A DNA stretch of 64,000 nt from Saururus chinensis (taxonomy: Eukaryota; Streptophyta; Magnoliopsida; Piperales; Saururaceae), in contig CP141140.1 in the NCBI GenBank assembly GCA_035235625.1, forward strand, positions 52,075,351 to 52,139,350, written 5' to 3'. Each line of letters starts with the position of its first letter. Within the stretch, counting starts at the first letter, position 1. This document shows, in pieces, positions 52,486 to 64,000 of this stretch. The translations under genes were made by a program, and so were the position numbers. The notes under the pieces were generated by a model. That model searched no databases and was not told the origin of the DNA. It saw only the letters and a list, made by a program, of their open reading frames with translations.

Positions 52486-53640
52486 TAAGGCTGGGAATCG
52501 GGTCAAAAATCTAAACCCTAACCCTACTTGAGTCTAGTTGAATCAAGTATGCTAGTAACCTTACTTTTTTTCTTCAAATTTTTTGTTAGACTCGTATTAT
52601 ATACCTTCTCTTTGCAAAAGTTAAACACAAAAGAAATTTAAATACATTGTGACATTAATTTGTAATGTTTAGTTCTTTGGTTCATTTATAGCTGATACGT
52701 TTATGTAGTAGCCATTAATGAAGACCTTAGAGGTGTAATATTGTCTCTCTCCAATTATAAGAGAAAAATAACAAAACAAACCTTCAACATTTATTTACTC
52801 AAAATCAGCCCACTTCGCTTTTGATAACTCACATACAAACACAAAATAGAGTAAACATCATTTCTTTAATAGTTAGAGATGATCATGCAATTCAGCATGT
52901 CTTAATTCTAAAATTCATATAACTGTTTCTCAATGGCTGATCGCAGCCCTACCCTCCTCAATAGCCTATGACAGTTGTTTACAACTTTTCTCCTCTAAAA
53001 ACTATCCATCATTTATCTTTATCATTTGTATGTTCTTAATTTGCTCCCTATTATAATTGTCAGGCCTTTTACACAAAACTGAGTTTATTGTATGATATAT
53101 CAGCTGAGTCTAATGTGTAATATGTTCTACCTGAATGAGAGATGATAGGTAATAAATACAACAAAATATGACATATTTTCATTCCAATCGCCACACCTAA
53201 AAAAATAAAAATTAAAAATTAAACTATATAAAATTAACCACACCTTGAAGATATCATCCTCTATTATTCCAAAATAAATGTCTACCACAAAGTAAAATAT
53301 GTGTGATCATACTTATGCTCTAAATATCTTATTCATGTTTAAATTTATATTTAAGCACCTTTGGTTCAACATAGTATGTACTAAACAAATATCGTAATAA
53401 TAATATAAATACATCTAATAAACTAACATTATAATAATAAAAAAAAAATATTTAATATAATCAGGTAAAAATCGGGTTAACCAAATTATAAAGGTTAGGT
53501 TTGACCCGACTCTAAATTTAAAACGGGTCAAGATCCTAAACTCGCATCCTGACCCAATGTGTAGTCGAACCAAGTATAAAATTAGGCAAATCGTGTTCAA
53601 AACGGGTAAACAGGCAGGGTTTGAATTTTCCCTGCCCTTA
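52486..53640. mobile_element. Non-autonomous hAT-like element, copy 2
   Basis: 1,155 bp, starting TAAGGCTGGGAATCGGGTCA and ending GAATTTTCCCTGCCCTTA, so the ends are inverted (TAAGG-C-TGGGAA / TAAGGGCAGGGAAA). It is flanked by the 8-bp repeat CTCTGAAG/CTCCGAAG (52478-52485 and 53641-53648, one mismatch). Collinear in the same orientation with 2087-3306. No transposase; the 8-bp site indicates hAT. Confidence 0.82.
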
Positions 53641-53764
53641 CTCCGAAGATAGGCTTTGGGTTTCCGAGTGCAAGTCGCCGGTCGGTCGATGATTATACTC
53701 GACCGCATCAAAGAGTCCAAACTTTTTGGTTAATTCGGTCACGGTCTACCGACTTTGGGGATCG

Positions 53765-54270
53765 GACTCCTCAGGCGACTGGCTGCCACTCCCTCTCCAT
53801 CGAGGACGAGGAGATGGGGCAGTGCATCTACGACGGCGACGGACATCGGCCTCTGCATCCTCGCCCGCTTAGGCGCCGCCACCAACGTCATGCTCCATCA
53901 ACCTGGGCCCAACCCTGGCAAGCCTCCCGTCAACTTCCACGGCCGCTTCGAGATACTTTCCATCTCTACCACCTTCCTTCCGCCGGCGGAAGCCAGAGGC
54001 AACAGGTTCTCGATCTTGCTGGTCTAGCTACAAGGGTAGATCGTGGGTGGGTTTGTCTTTGGGGCCCTGCTGGCGGCGGGGACGGTGGTAGTTGTTTGCA
54101 GCCGTTTTCAGCAGCCCAACATACCACCGGCTGCCGGTGGATGATGAAAACTATGGCTCTAGAGAGCAGGTGCCAAAGGTGGAGATTGTCGGGCACTACC
54201 AGGCGGCGGCTGCGGAGAGCTGTGTGATGTCATTGTACAGCAGGCACCTGCCTTCCTTTGTACTATGGTC
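53765..54270 (+). pseudogene. AHL-type (AT-hook/PPC domain) gene remnant
   Basis: Plus-strand frames give DIGLCILARLGAATNVMLHQ and then NFHGRFEILSISTTFLPP, the signature of the PPC (DUF296) domain of AT-hook nuclear-localised proteins. After two stops come IVGGFVFGALLAAGTVVVV and QQPNIPPAAGG, and in another frame YHRLPVDDEN and ESCVMSLYSRHLPS, the usual order of the AHL C-terminus. The N-terminal AT-hook part is not seen. Stops plus at least one frameshift make it a pseudogene. AHL proteins bind AT-rich DNA in the nucleus. GC-rich compared with its surroundings, and no intron is visible in this part. Confidence 0.75.
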
Positions 54271-55577
54271 TCTGCAAATATCCAAAAGGCGGTCGTCATC
54301 TTCCTCACTAGCTGGTCTGCCACAGAAGCTGTTGACCGAGTTGCACGAGTTCGGGTTTCTAGCTTTCGCTTTTGGTTTTCGCCGTGCAAATTTGCCCAAC
54401 GGTTTAGAAACAAAATCTGCAACCATAAAAATAGCTACAGACAAGAGAAAAAGTGTAACCAAACACCCCATGAGCCTACAAACATAAAAAAGAAAAAATT
54501 AGCCAAAAGTTGCCTGGCCATTAGATCTGTAGCAGTTTTGGCTAAGACATCCTCATAAAAAAGATATATGGTACATTTTATCACCTCATTGTTTTGTGAC
54601 GCAGGACACTAACTATTCTTAAGTAAATAAGTTGTTATTTTTTGTACCTTTGTAAATATGATGATAAAAATTTTATTTGAAGTTTTAATGATCAAATCAA
54701 GCAAATCATTATATTATTAAGATATAATTTATTTTTTTTAACGGTGTTTAGGACTCTTGGGCGTCGACCTCCCATAATAGGATGATTAATTATGTATTGT
54801 AAGAGCACCTTCAATATAGTACATACAGTGAACCACAATATGTAATGCTCTCACAAAAAGAAAAATGGACAGAAATCCAGAATAGGATTATTGTAGAAAT
54901 TATTTTATATAATTTTATAAAAAAATCCCGTTGAAGACACCCAGTCCAGCTCAAACGGATGCATTCATTCGTTAACGGGCACACCCTTTAGTGAAATCAA
55001 AGCAGACCCGTTTTAGTTAATAGAAACTAAATCAAATAAATAGAAAACCAAACCAAATGAAGTTGGGTTAAGAGCGTGTGCGAACCAAACCAAACTGAGC
55101 TGAGCTGGCCGGATGAATAGCGGCGGAGTGCGCACGTGTGAATTAGCCTACCTAGGTGCATAAGTCTAATATGTCTCTCCCCTACAAAAGTGGGTTAGCC
55201 CAATGACTTAACTTGAAAGGCTAAACTTATGCCTTATATACTAATACTATCACCTTCTTTTAGGCGATGTGGGATTATTCACTTCTTCAACTAATTCACA
55301 TGTGTGGTTCTTATTCAATACAAAGTGTGCTTGAGCTCTCTACTATATGAACTTAACCCACATTAGCAATATGGACTTAACTCACATAAATATTATAGGC
55401 ATAACCTATAAAAATATTATACCCAGCTTAATGAAATGGGCTTAACCCATTAATTATAATGCCCACTTCTAACATAATTACTTAATTAAAATAAAGAGTA
55501 AATGTAAAATCTAAGCATGGGTACGCCCAAAAGTAGATTGAAAGGATGCCAACGCCCAATACACAAAAATAAAAAAT
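54271..55577. other. Intergenic, no gene recognised
   Basis: Mostly AT-rich. A minus frame at 54471-54196 has a hydrophobic stretch and a basic cluster but is not recognised. The sequence at 55120-55480 is a low-complexity alternation of ACTTAACCCA-like phrases. Confidence 0.45.
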
Positions 55578-55689
55578 GAGGAAATTTTATTTAAATAATA
55601 ATTAAAAAATACTTACCAATTTGGACCATATTTCCCAAAGTGGTGTTATTTTTTGTCAAACAAGCAGCTGGCGCCTGCGTGGCTTTTTT

Positions 55690-55950
55690 AAAAAAAAATT
55701 ATATGATTTTGTCCTTTGAAAAAGATGAAATCAAGTTTAAGTTGATGTCATCCTTTCAAAGGACGAAATCGGTTTATCGATGTATAAACTTAACCCAATT
55801 TCGTCCTTTAAAAGGACGAAATCAACTTAAACTTGATTTCGTCCTTTCAAAGGACGAAATGTGAAAGGACGAAATCGCCACACTTACTATATTTCGACCA
55901 TTAGTCAAGACCCAAAGACGATTTTGTCCTTTTAAAGGATGAAATCCGCT
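55690..55950. repeat. MULE copy 2 left terminal repeat, hairpin units
   Basis: Several GATTTCGTCCTTTCAAAGG units, each followed by its complement (CCTTTGAAAGGACGAAATC type). The matching right arm is 61530-61711. Confidence 0.85.
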
Positions 55951-56932
55951 TAACTTATCTCCGCCTCCAGTCATTTTCTCTCCTCGCTCGATCGCTCCTC
56001 TTCCAGTTCTGCCTCTGGTTCCAATAGTCTGCCCCGCCGCTGTGTTTGTCGGTTGTTTGGTTCCCGTCATCCGTCGCCCAGCCGCCGTGTCTGCCGGTAG
56101 TCTGCCACCCTACCGTCGTATTCGCTGATCCCATCCTCCGCCCTAATTTCAGTTTAGGGATTCCAGGTTTTTCTCTTTAATTTGAGTTTAGGGATTTGAT
56201 ACTTTGGGGTTTTAGATCGGTTTTAGATTAGGTGATTTGTATGTTTTGAAAGTATATGATTCTTAGTTCAATGAATGTATGCTTTTATTATACTTTCTAT
56301 AATTAAATTTTCTGTGTTAGGACTGGCTTTTGTAAGGATAAAATTTTTAATCATGTGTTAGGACTAGCTTTCGTGTGTTAGGACTAACTTCTCAAAATGA
56401 ACAAATTTGGTACATAGGGAAAATTTTGTTAGATAGGAGCTCCCTACAACTATAATGACTCTTATAATTATGAAATAATTAATTCTCTTCTAACGAGACG
56501 GAAAGATGCTTGTGTTAAAAGGAATGCAACCATAGCGCGTGTTGAGTTTGTGATGAGGTTAGTTCATGTGGAGCTATAAGTGGTTTTACAGCTCCCATTT
56601 TTAATGATGCGTTGTAATTTATTCTCTTTGAGAAATGTGGAAGTAGATTTGACATACAAGTTTCTAGCTTCTCACGTACGAGCTTCTGACATATGAGATT
56701 GTTAGTAATAGTTTAATATTTTTATCAATAGGGTAGATGTAATATTTGAAGAAGTGTATGAGAATATTTATTGTCTTGTTTGAATAAGAGAAGAAATATG
56801 CAAAGAAATGTATCATTATTGTTCGTTTATATATGAGGAAATTGCTTCATTTAATTTTAGCCACTTAGTTTTGAGATAATTACTTAATCTAATATTAATT
56901 TAATCTATTGTTTATGAATTAAGTGAATAGAG

Positions 56933-59900
56933 ATGGCAAAAGAAATGGTTAGATTTTACTTAACTATGATGGATGTACAGAAGTATTATTAATTAAGAAA
57001 CTGTCTACATACGATGAATTTGAGATGCAAGTAGCTAGTAAGGCTAGGTGGGATCGAAGAAGATGAAAAATCACTATAAAATGTGTTATTCCAACATATG
57101 GATTGAATTCGACACAAATATGTATAAATGATGATGCATCAATGAGTTTTATGTTTGACCTCTCACGCCACATAATTTGTTTCGACTTATTTCTCGAAAT
57201 AGAGGCCCGAGTGCCTAGTGAAAGGCGAAGTAGTTCACATAGGAGCTCTCACAGGAACTCACATAGGAGCTCTGAAAGAAATGTGTACAATGAAAGACAT
57301 ATGCAAATGCCGGTAGACAAAGAAGAAAAAAGAAATTTATCTATGATAGTAGCTTCAAATGAATGTCATAGATCGTCTGCCCCTATTTACGAAGGAGGAG
57401 GACCTAATTGGAGGTAAGCTTTATTAAGTTGTCAATCCTTGTTGAATCTTATAATTACCAATGAAATTTAGGATGTTAAATTTTGAATTTTGTGTGTAAT
57501 ATGGAAGGCACACATTGCATGCACACGGGTCATTTAGCTTTCAAATGTTTCAAGGCAGTGCATGGTATGGAACTCAAAGTTCGATGGGCATTCATTACCC
57601 CTATATAGGTGTTGGTCATACCAAAGCTGGACCATCTAATCAAAGGTGATAATATATTCATAAATAAAAATATTTTATATTTAGGCATAAGAAATTTAAT
57701 ACATATACGATGTTCATATGTAGGGAAGCATATGTCCATAATGAAGATATTGATGGAAAAGAGGCTAATGAAGGTGAAGATAATATTGGCGAAACAAGTG
57801 GAGAAGATTCTGACATGAATGAAGAAGGGGTCAGAGGTGAAGAAAGCACTCAACAGATGGTTGACGGTGAAGGGGATGATGCGGTAGACAATGTTATTGC
57901 CACAAATGATATGAATGTGGATGATGAAGAGCCGCCATACTATAAAGTGGAGCCACTCTATGCACACATCACAGATGAGCCACTCTATGCACACATCACA
58001 GATGAGAAGATAGATGTGGTAGCTAATTCTGCCATAGATATGGACCAACAAACGAAGATGGGTTATATGTTGGCCGCATCTTTAAGAATAAAGAAGTATT
58101 TGTTACAACCTTGTAGGAGTTTTTCATTCAAAATCATGTTGAATACAAGTTTGTACGAATAAATTTGTCAAAGTATACAGTGAAGTGTATTGATAGTACT
58201 TGCCCTTAGAGAATTCATAGCTCAATAAAAAGGGGCGGATGATACTTTAAGTTGAAAACATATAAAGGTGACCACATATGTTGGAATGCCCAACTTAGCA
58301 CAGATCATAGGTAGTGCAGTGCCTCCTTTATTTCGAGGGTTATAATGTCCGCTACCCAAGCCGAATTAACTCTCAAACCAAGGGATATTATTCAAAGAAT
58401 GAAAGAGAAGTATCATGTTAACATATCTTATAAGAAAGCATGGGCAATAAGGAATATGGTGATTAAGGCAATTTATGGGGATTGAGTGGAATCATATAAA
58501 TTGTTGAAAATGTACCTAAGGGCAGTGGAAGAAGTGAATCTAACACCTACTACCGCTTAGAGGATGATGAAGTACTTTGTGCAGATGGTAGCATGTGTAG
58601 GAGATTTAAGCAGTTGTTTTGGGCATTTGAGCCATCTATAGTAGGGTTTCGACATTGCATCCCTGTGATTGGTGTTGATGCCACTCAATTGTATGGTAGA
58701 TATCCTAGTGCTCTTATGGCTGCAATAGCTACAGATGGAAACAATGGGTTATTTCCTCTAACATTCGGGCTTGTCGGGAAGGAAGATGGAGACAATTGGA
58801 AATGGTTCTTATGGAACTGAGGGATCATGTACTGATAGGCATGACGAACATTGTCGTTATTTCATATCGACATAAGGGGCTTCAAAAAGCCATGCCTATG
58901 GTTCTTCCCGAGCCTCTGTACCACCATTGTTATTGCATTCATCACATTAAAGCAAATTTTAAGGAGTTCAAAAATGATACACTGACGGACTTGATTGGGG
59001 CAGCAGCTTGTGCACTTACAATAGAAAAGTTTGATGCTAAAATTAACTTGATTGGTCAGGAGAGTCCTAGGGTAAAACATCTCCTCTTAGGAGGAGAATT
59101 ACATCTTGCACAGTAGTCTCTTGCTCAATATGGTTTTAGGACATTTAGCATGACGACTACAAATATCACTGAAAGTTTAAATAGCATCTTAAAGGGGTCA
59201 CAAGGATTACCCATGTAGGCTTTAGTGTCAACTAGTTTTTATCGGGTCATAAAATTTTTCTTTAAACGATCTTCTGCTACATCTGCCATGGCCACCCCAT
59301 ATACTCCCAGAGTGGAAGCAATAATAAGAGAACAAACAAGAAAAATTGGGGAGTATATAGTTAATAGGATCAACAGCGGTCAGCATGAAGTGACGTCAAT
59401 TCGTGGCCGGAATGTTATGGTAAATGCGGCGATGCATACATGTACATGCAACATCCCTCAAGTTTATGGTTATCCTTCCTCGCACCTTATTGTCGTGTGG
59501 GCAAAGCGGCGAGAGCTAATACATGCATCATTGTATTACACATCTTCCATTTATGAAAATGTGTACAAGCTCCTCCTATTACATCCATGCGTGGTAGCCG
59601 AGTTAGCCTTCAATGGCTCTTAGGAGAGTTTCATGAGCTCCCAGCCGATGCTTTAGAGATAGTTATCAAGTAGCATTCACAGGCGTATTTATTATATTTT
59701 CTTGGAGCCATGATATTTATGGATACCACGAGTAGCCATGTACACGTGGCATATCACTCCCTCCTTGAGGACTTCGACATGGCAGGTGCTTATTCATGGG
59801 GCAGTGCTACTCATGCATTTTTATACCGAGAATTAGGGAAAGCATGTCAGGCCATGACCTTGGGGATTGCAGGTTGTTTGACCCTTCTTTAAGTAAATGA

Positions 59901-61319
59901 ATTCGTAACTTTAAATATTTTTTTGCATGTATAATTCATTCATTGTATTTAATAATTGTTATCATATTTTCTGACATAGCTATGGTCGTAGGAGCATTTA
60001 CACGTCAAATGACCAAGTGTTGAGATGGGTCACTTAGTTAAGGGTGCTCCATTAGGAGCAAGGTAGGCAGTATTTATGTTTAACACTTAATTTTTTTAGC
60101 AAGGTTTTATGTACATATGCTAAACTCATTTTTTAAATTTAACTCCTTAAGGTGGAATGTTCGGAAAAAGAGAACCGAAAATCCACAAGGAATCCTCCGA
60201 TTGTATAGAGGGGAGTTAGACCACCAACGGTCATATCAGGTAATTTTATTGCATGTTGAACCTTTTTTGTAATGATTATAAAAAATTTTGTCATTATTTA
60301 TATTAAATTATCTTTATATATTGTATAGGTTATTTGACAGTCGTTTGGTTGTGTCACCTCCTCTATGTACCGACGGTCGAGAGGTGTGGCTATCTCGAAC
60401 TCCATTGATATGTTACGAGATTATAGAGATGTATGTGCTAGATCGTGTAATGCTCCAGTTTAACCTAGAGTAAGGGGTCCTACCTTCTACCGTCGAGTTT
60501 GCCCATCGCATCACTCGACAAGGCTGCCATATTACCGACTAGGCTTTACATCATGGCTCATATATCGCTCAATGGGAGGATAGGAGAGCCACTGTCATTA
60601 GAGGGGAGATGGCTACGACATCGCGAGATGTTTATAGTGCTTATATGCAGTGGTATTCACATATTACATGATGATATATTTTATCGCGCGATGATGTAGA
60701 GAAGATGACATATCAGCCTAGGGGAGCGTCTGAGGCAGCTTTGGTAAGTAAAACTTTGTTAATTAAGGCACATATTATTTTCTTATTTCTTATTAATTAT
60801 TTATCTAATATTTATTTTATTTTATTATAGCTTCGTCTAGTTCGACGTACACATGCGCATTTGACTGAAGCAATTAACACATATACTTCGGGCGAGATCT
60901 AATTAGCAGCATGTCAGTCGGTGATTAGAGAGTCTGATGATGTCATTCGTAGCTTGCTACTACTTCAGTCAGTGATTATGGATGTTCATAGAGATTATCA
61001 TGTCGACAAGGATGCTTAGGCATAGCCGATGCACGACTCATTCTCTGATATTCCATCTTCATCAGCAGTGCATAGCTCTCCTCCCTGTTCATCATTTTTG
61101 GTCGCTACACATGTAGCTCAGCCAAATTCGATTTTATATTATAGACGACATCAGCCAGCTCATGTTGAACCATCTATTACTTATGTGGAGTCAAAACTAG
61201 AGCCGTATCAGGAGCCAAAGCTAGAGATAGAACTAGAGCCAGAGCCGGAGCAGATAGATCATGCGGAGGAGCTCATACAGCACTGTCAAGGTCAAGGTCG
61301 AGGACATAGAAGATTGTGA
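56933..61319 (+). pseudogene. MULE copy 2 transposase + plant mobile domain, broken
   Basis: From ATG 56933 (AKEMVRF, then YDEFEMQVASKARWD by frameshift): MuDR N-terminal part with INDDASMSFM (57120); acidic linker (57740-58070); DNA-binding region (58150-58350); transposase core (58590-59120) with FWAFEPSIVGFRHCIPVIG and VDATQLYGRYPSA, where the D of the ISDRHKG motif is Y (ISYRHKG); HHIKANFKEF; and a segment with MHTCTCNIPQVYGYPSSHL (about 59420-59490), a degenerate SWIM-type finger with S for the third Cys. Then come the C-terminal half of a plant mobile domain (59630-59890; YSWGSATHAFLYRELGKACQ), the PPLCTDGREVW block (60350) and a tail ending GQGRGHRRL before TGA 61317-61319. The N-terminal part of the PMD present in copy 1 is lacking. 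Many stops. Confidence 0.85.
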
Positions 61320-61529
61320 TATTAGCTTTGTTATATGTTTCTTTTAAACTAAATATTTTTTCAGCATGTGATGTAATATATTTGATAAACATTTCTATTT
61401 TATGTATGTTTTTATTAGTTGATGTCAATATGCATGAAATGTGTGGGAATGAATGAAACTGTGAGTTGAATGATTGAACAGGGATAGGTGTTAAAGTTAA
61501 TGTAAAATAGTTTTTAAAAAAAATATAAT

Positions 61530-61711
61530 TTGATTTCGTCCTTTAGAAAGACAAAATCAGTACGTGAGCCACACTTTGCCAAGTTACATGATTTCATCCT
61601 TTTAAATGACGAAATCCACTTATCAGGGTTGAAATCAAGTTTAAGTTGATTTTGTCCTTCTAAAGGACGAAATCGGGTTAAGTTTATACATCGATAAACC
61701 GATTTCGTCCT
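61530..61711. repeat. MULE copy 2 right terminal repeat, truncated
   Basis: GATTTCGTCCTTTAGAAAGA, then TTTGTCCTTCTAAAGGACGA and TACATCGATAAACCGATTTC, the inverse of 55760-55790. The outer part after GATTTCGTCC is replaced by unrelated sequence. Confidence 0.8.
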
Positions 61712-63243
61712 AGTGTCAATGGGCTAACATACGGTGGCTTATAAGAACTTTAAATCATGGAAAACACAGCAATCGATGAAATTTAAAATAAAATTAAGGT
61801 GGGAAACACCTTAGACCACAAAAGGCAACACTCTAATTAACTTAGATTCTCATGCTCTTACTTTGGTAAGAAGTATATTAAAAGCTTTCTACTTGGTAGG
61901 AGTTTGAGAAATAGGATAGATTTAGTGTGGGGCAAATGGTTTTTGAAAATGAGACAATATGGGACAAGGGACTAGGGAGTAGAAGAAATCTACATAAGCT
62001 AGAAATTTGTATGTGACTAGGAGCTTGTGATGGAACCCTAGTAGGTATTCGGTCCAATATGACAACTGTTTGGTCAATCGGTGCCAACATGCATGTGACT
62101 GACTTGCATGTAGTGAAGCTTTCCTTCAACGCTGCTTCCAATGGAACACAGGGGTACAAATTGATGTCCGGCAGTGGAAAACCCTATTCTATGCATTTGG
62201 ATGTGGGGAGAGCCAGGAGGGGAGGATTTTGGAGGAAGAGGCTCTTGTACTTGGAGGGTACTTGGAGGACCCATAACCAGGGCTCGATAGTGCAAGAGAC
62301 AATGTGTGAGCTTGAAGACACAATGTTTTTGGAGGTATGATCACTATCTATTCTAAGAAATGGAGTATTTTATGTGTTTTAAAGTGGAAATATGTGGTAA
62401 AATAGTAGGGATTTTGTAGAGGATTGTATGTATTGGCCAATCCCAAGACAAATGTAATAGTATGTGTGAATGGATAATCAACTTTGTAATTTAGATTTGT
62501 TAGGGTTGTCTAAGAGGGCAAAGTGAACATCTAGTTATTTTGAAGAAGGAAAATTGTAGATTCAAGAGGATGGAATTCAAGATTAAGATGTGTGAAATTT
62601 TACCTAAAAGCATATAATATGTAAATCTATACATTTGGGAAGGTTAATTCTCTTTATTTCAATGTTTTCGTATCATAATCTAACTTAAGTAAACCAAATG
62701 ACCATAATATACAAAGTATAAACAATCATCTTCAACGTTACTTAGACACCCTTCCCCAAAGGGGTGGCATTCCTTAGATAACGTGTCTACAGTCTACACC
62801 AACCTTGATGACATTACATACCACGCAATAAAAAATCCTCGACAGCCCACTTGGACTATTTAATAATTTTCTATGTATGCACTTGACACAAAAAAGTTCT
62901 ATTTTCTTATCTTGTTACTCGTGTGTGTGTATATATATATAACTCATTCCCACCCCATGGTAAAGCAATGCAGGGGAATACCAACAAACAATTTATTCAA
63001 TCACCATCAACAAAACACCAAATTTCAAGTGTCACCATATTATTTGATGTTTAATGTATTTTCTATTTCCATGTTATTTAATGTTCAAGGTATTTGTTAT
63101 TACCCATAAAATTATCCCTTGTTAACTATATATGCCTCATGATAAATGCCTTACCTAGTCCTGGGCATAGAATAAACCAAATCCACATGCATAAAGTATT
63201 CATCATGTGATCAGTATGTATCAAAATACCACATTCACAATTA
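61712..63243. other. Right-edge sequence, one unplaced frame
   Basis: A plus frame at 62059-62340 (93 codons; GANMHVTDLHVVKLSFNAAS) is moderately GC-rich and open, but I recognise no domain and see no splice context. Elsewhere AT-rich, without features. Confidence 0.35.
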
Positions 63244-63468
63244 ATACCCTTTAACATGACAAGCTGAAGTATTATTCAAAATTACCATTTTGCCCTTCCA
63301 ATTCCACTTAATCACATATATTACATGTCAACATACTACCCATACATGCGTGCCCAATACCCTTTAACATGACAAGCTGAAGTATTATTCAAAATTACCA
63401 TTTTGCCCTTCCAATCCCACTTAATCACATATATTACATGTCAACATACTACCCATACATGTGTGCCC
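63244..63468. repeat. 113-bp tandem duplication (two units)
   Basis: Units start ATACCCTTTAACATGACAAG at 63244 and 63357 and are nearly identical (differences at CAATTCCAC/CAATCCCAC and ATGCGTGCCC/ATGTGTGCCC), so the duplication is recent. Confidence 0.92.
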
Positions 63469-64000
63469 CTTCCAAAAAAATCATTTGTGATCTCGGCCTA
63501 TTAATATGAACATTCAAGAGACATTGAAATGGAGAATTTCATAGTTTGAGTAAATTGGGTGATTGGTGTAAGCAAATTACCCGTCTTGGTCTTACACCTG
63601 GCAAAACATTAATTACATATTGTTTTGACTTCTAATTTTTAAAATAAATACCTAAATACATTCGATTAACCTAAAATTTTGACCATAGTAAATTCCACGT
63701 GTCTAGGGTCCAAAATTAATTCTAAAACTGGGTTTGACACTAAAAATATTTTTTTAGATTTCTAAGGTCATAACTAGGTTAATGCAAATCCAAACTAACT
63801 TAGGGTTTTTGTATTAGAATCAAGACTCATAGTCTCCAGAAATTTTGAGGTGGTCTAACATTGTTTACTTCTCAACAACCATGTTAAAATCCCAATTACA
63901 GTGATTGGATATATAGACCTTTTCCAATTTTAGAAAATCTAATAATTAAACTAAATATAGGAAAAATCACAAAAAATTGAAACTAAACTAGACTCATTCA
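63469..64000. other. Right-edge AT-rich sequence
   Basis: No gene, RNA or element recognised in the last 530 bases. Confidence 0.5.

Larger units (their letters stand above)
55578..61711 (+). mobile_element. Mutator-like element (MULE) copy 2, MuDR-PMD type
   Basis: A 6.1-kb relative of 3932-9950 in inverted orientation. The left end starts GAGGAAATTTTATTTAAATAAT and contains TTTCCCAAAGTGGTGTTATT and GGCTTTTTTAAAAAAAAATT as in copy 1. Terminal repeats with reiterated GATTTCGTCCTTT units lie at 55690-55950 and 61530-61711. The right end breaks off inside the terminal repeat (GATTTCGTCCTAG). No target duplication can be shown. Confidence 0.85.

Noticed and set aside
1-64000. CRISPR arrays, bacterial operons, tRNA or rRNA genes
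   Set aside because: No spacer-repeat arrays were seen, and no cloverleaf or rRNA sequence was recognised. The TGGTATCAGAGC-like stretches are retrotransposon primer sites or SINE-like repeats, not tRNA genes.

Overview
The window is nuclear DNA from a flowering plant with a transposon-rich genome; I cannot name the species from sequence alone. It holds one convincing intact gene, an orthologue of Arabidopsis PECTINESTERASE 31 (a pectin methylesterase with neither pro-region nor signal peptide). The gene lies on the + strand in six exons from 10209 to 48168. The 957-nt reading frame (318 codons plus stop) joins cleanly across five GT-AG introns and keeps the family's catalytic residues. The introns are 4.9, 1.6, 4.3, 16.3 and 9.8 kb, so about 97% of the 38-kb locus is intron, much of it recognisable transposable elements.

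Left flank (1-10208): a non-autonomous hAT-like element (2087-3306), then a PIF/Harbinger-type element with a GGT-rich core (3339-10087). A 6-kb Mutator-like element (MULE, 3932-9950, minus) interrupts that core element and is framed by a 10-bp target duplication. Only 121 bp separate this nest from the PME31 start codon. Intron 1 holds a LINE RNase H fragment, a solo LTR with a perfect target duplication, a second GGT/CCA element and an RTE-like LINE fragment. Intron 3 holds a 606-bp terminal-inverted-repeat element and a broken TPR-protein gene that still has an intron. Intron 4 holds a chromovirus (24421-36949, minus) invaded by a rearranged LTR cluster, a second Ty3/gypsy element with target duplication GGTTC (29269-34750) and another short element. 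Intron 5 holds a third Ty3/gypsy element (38655-44486, plus) and several short repeats.

Right flank (48169-64000): the PME31 3' region, a 1.6-kb inverted dimer of the GGT element (48846-50448), a second hAT-like element with an 8-bp target duplication (52486-53640), a broken AT-hook/PPC (AHL-type) gene (53765-54270), and a second MULE (55578-61711, plus) in inverted orientation to the first. The MULEs encode MuDR transposase joined to a plant mobile domain (PMD) and a GRG-tail; the two copies carry different internal deletions. Every transposon-encoded frame seen is broken by stops or frameshifts. The rest of the sequence is AT-rich with no gene I can support.
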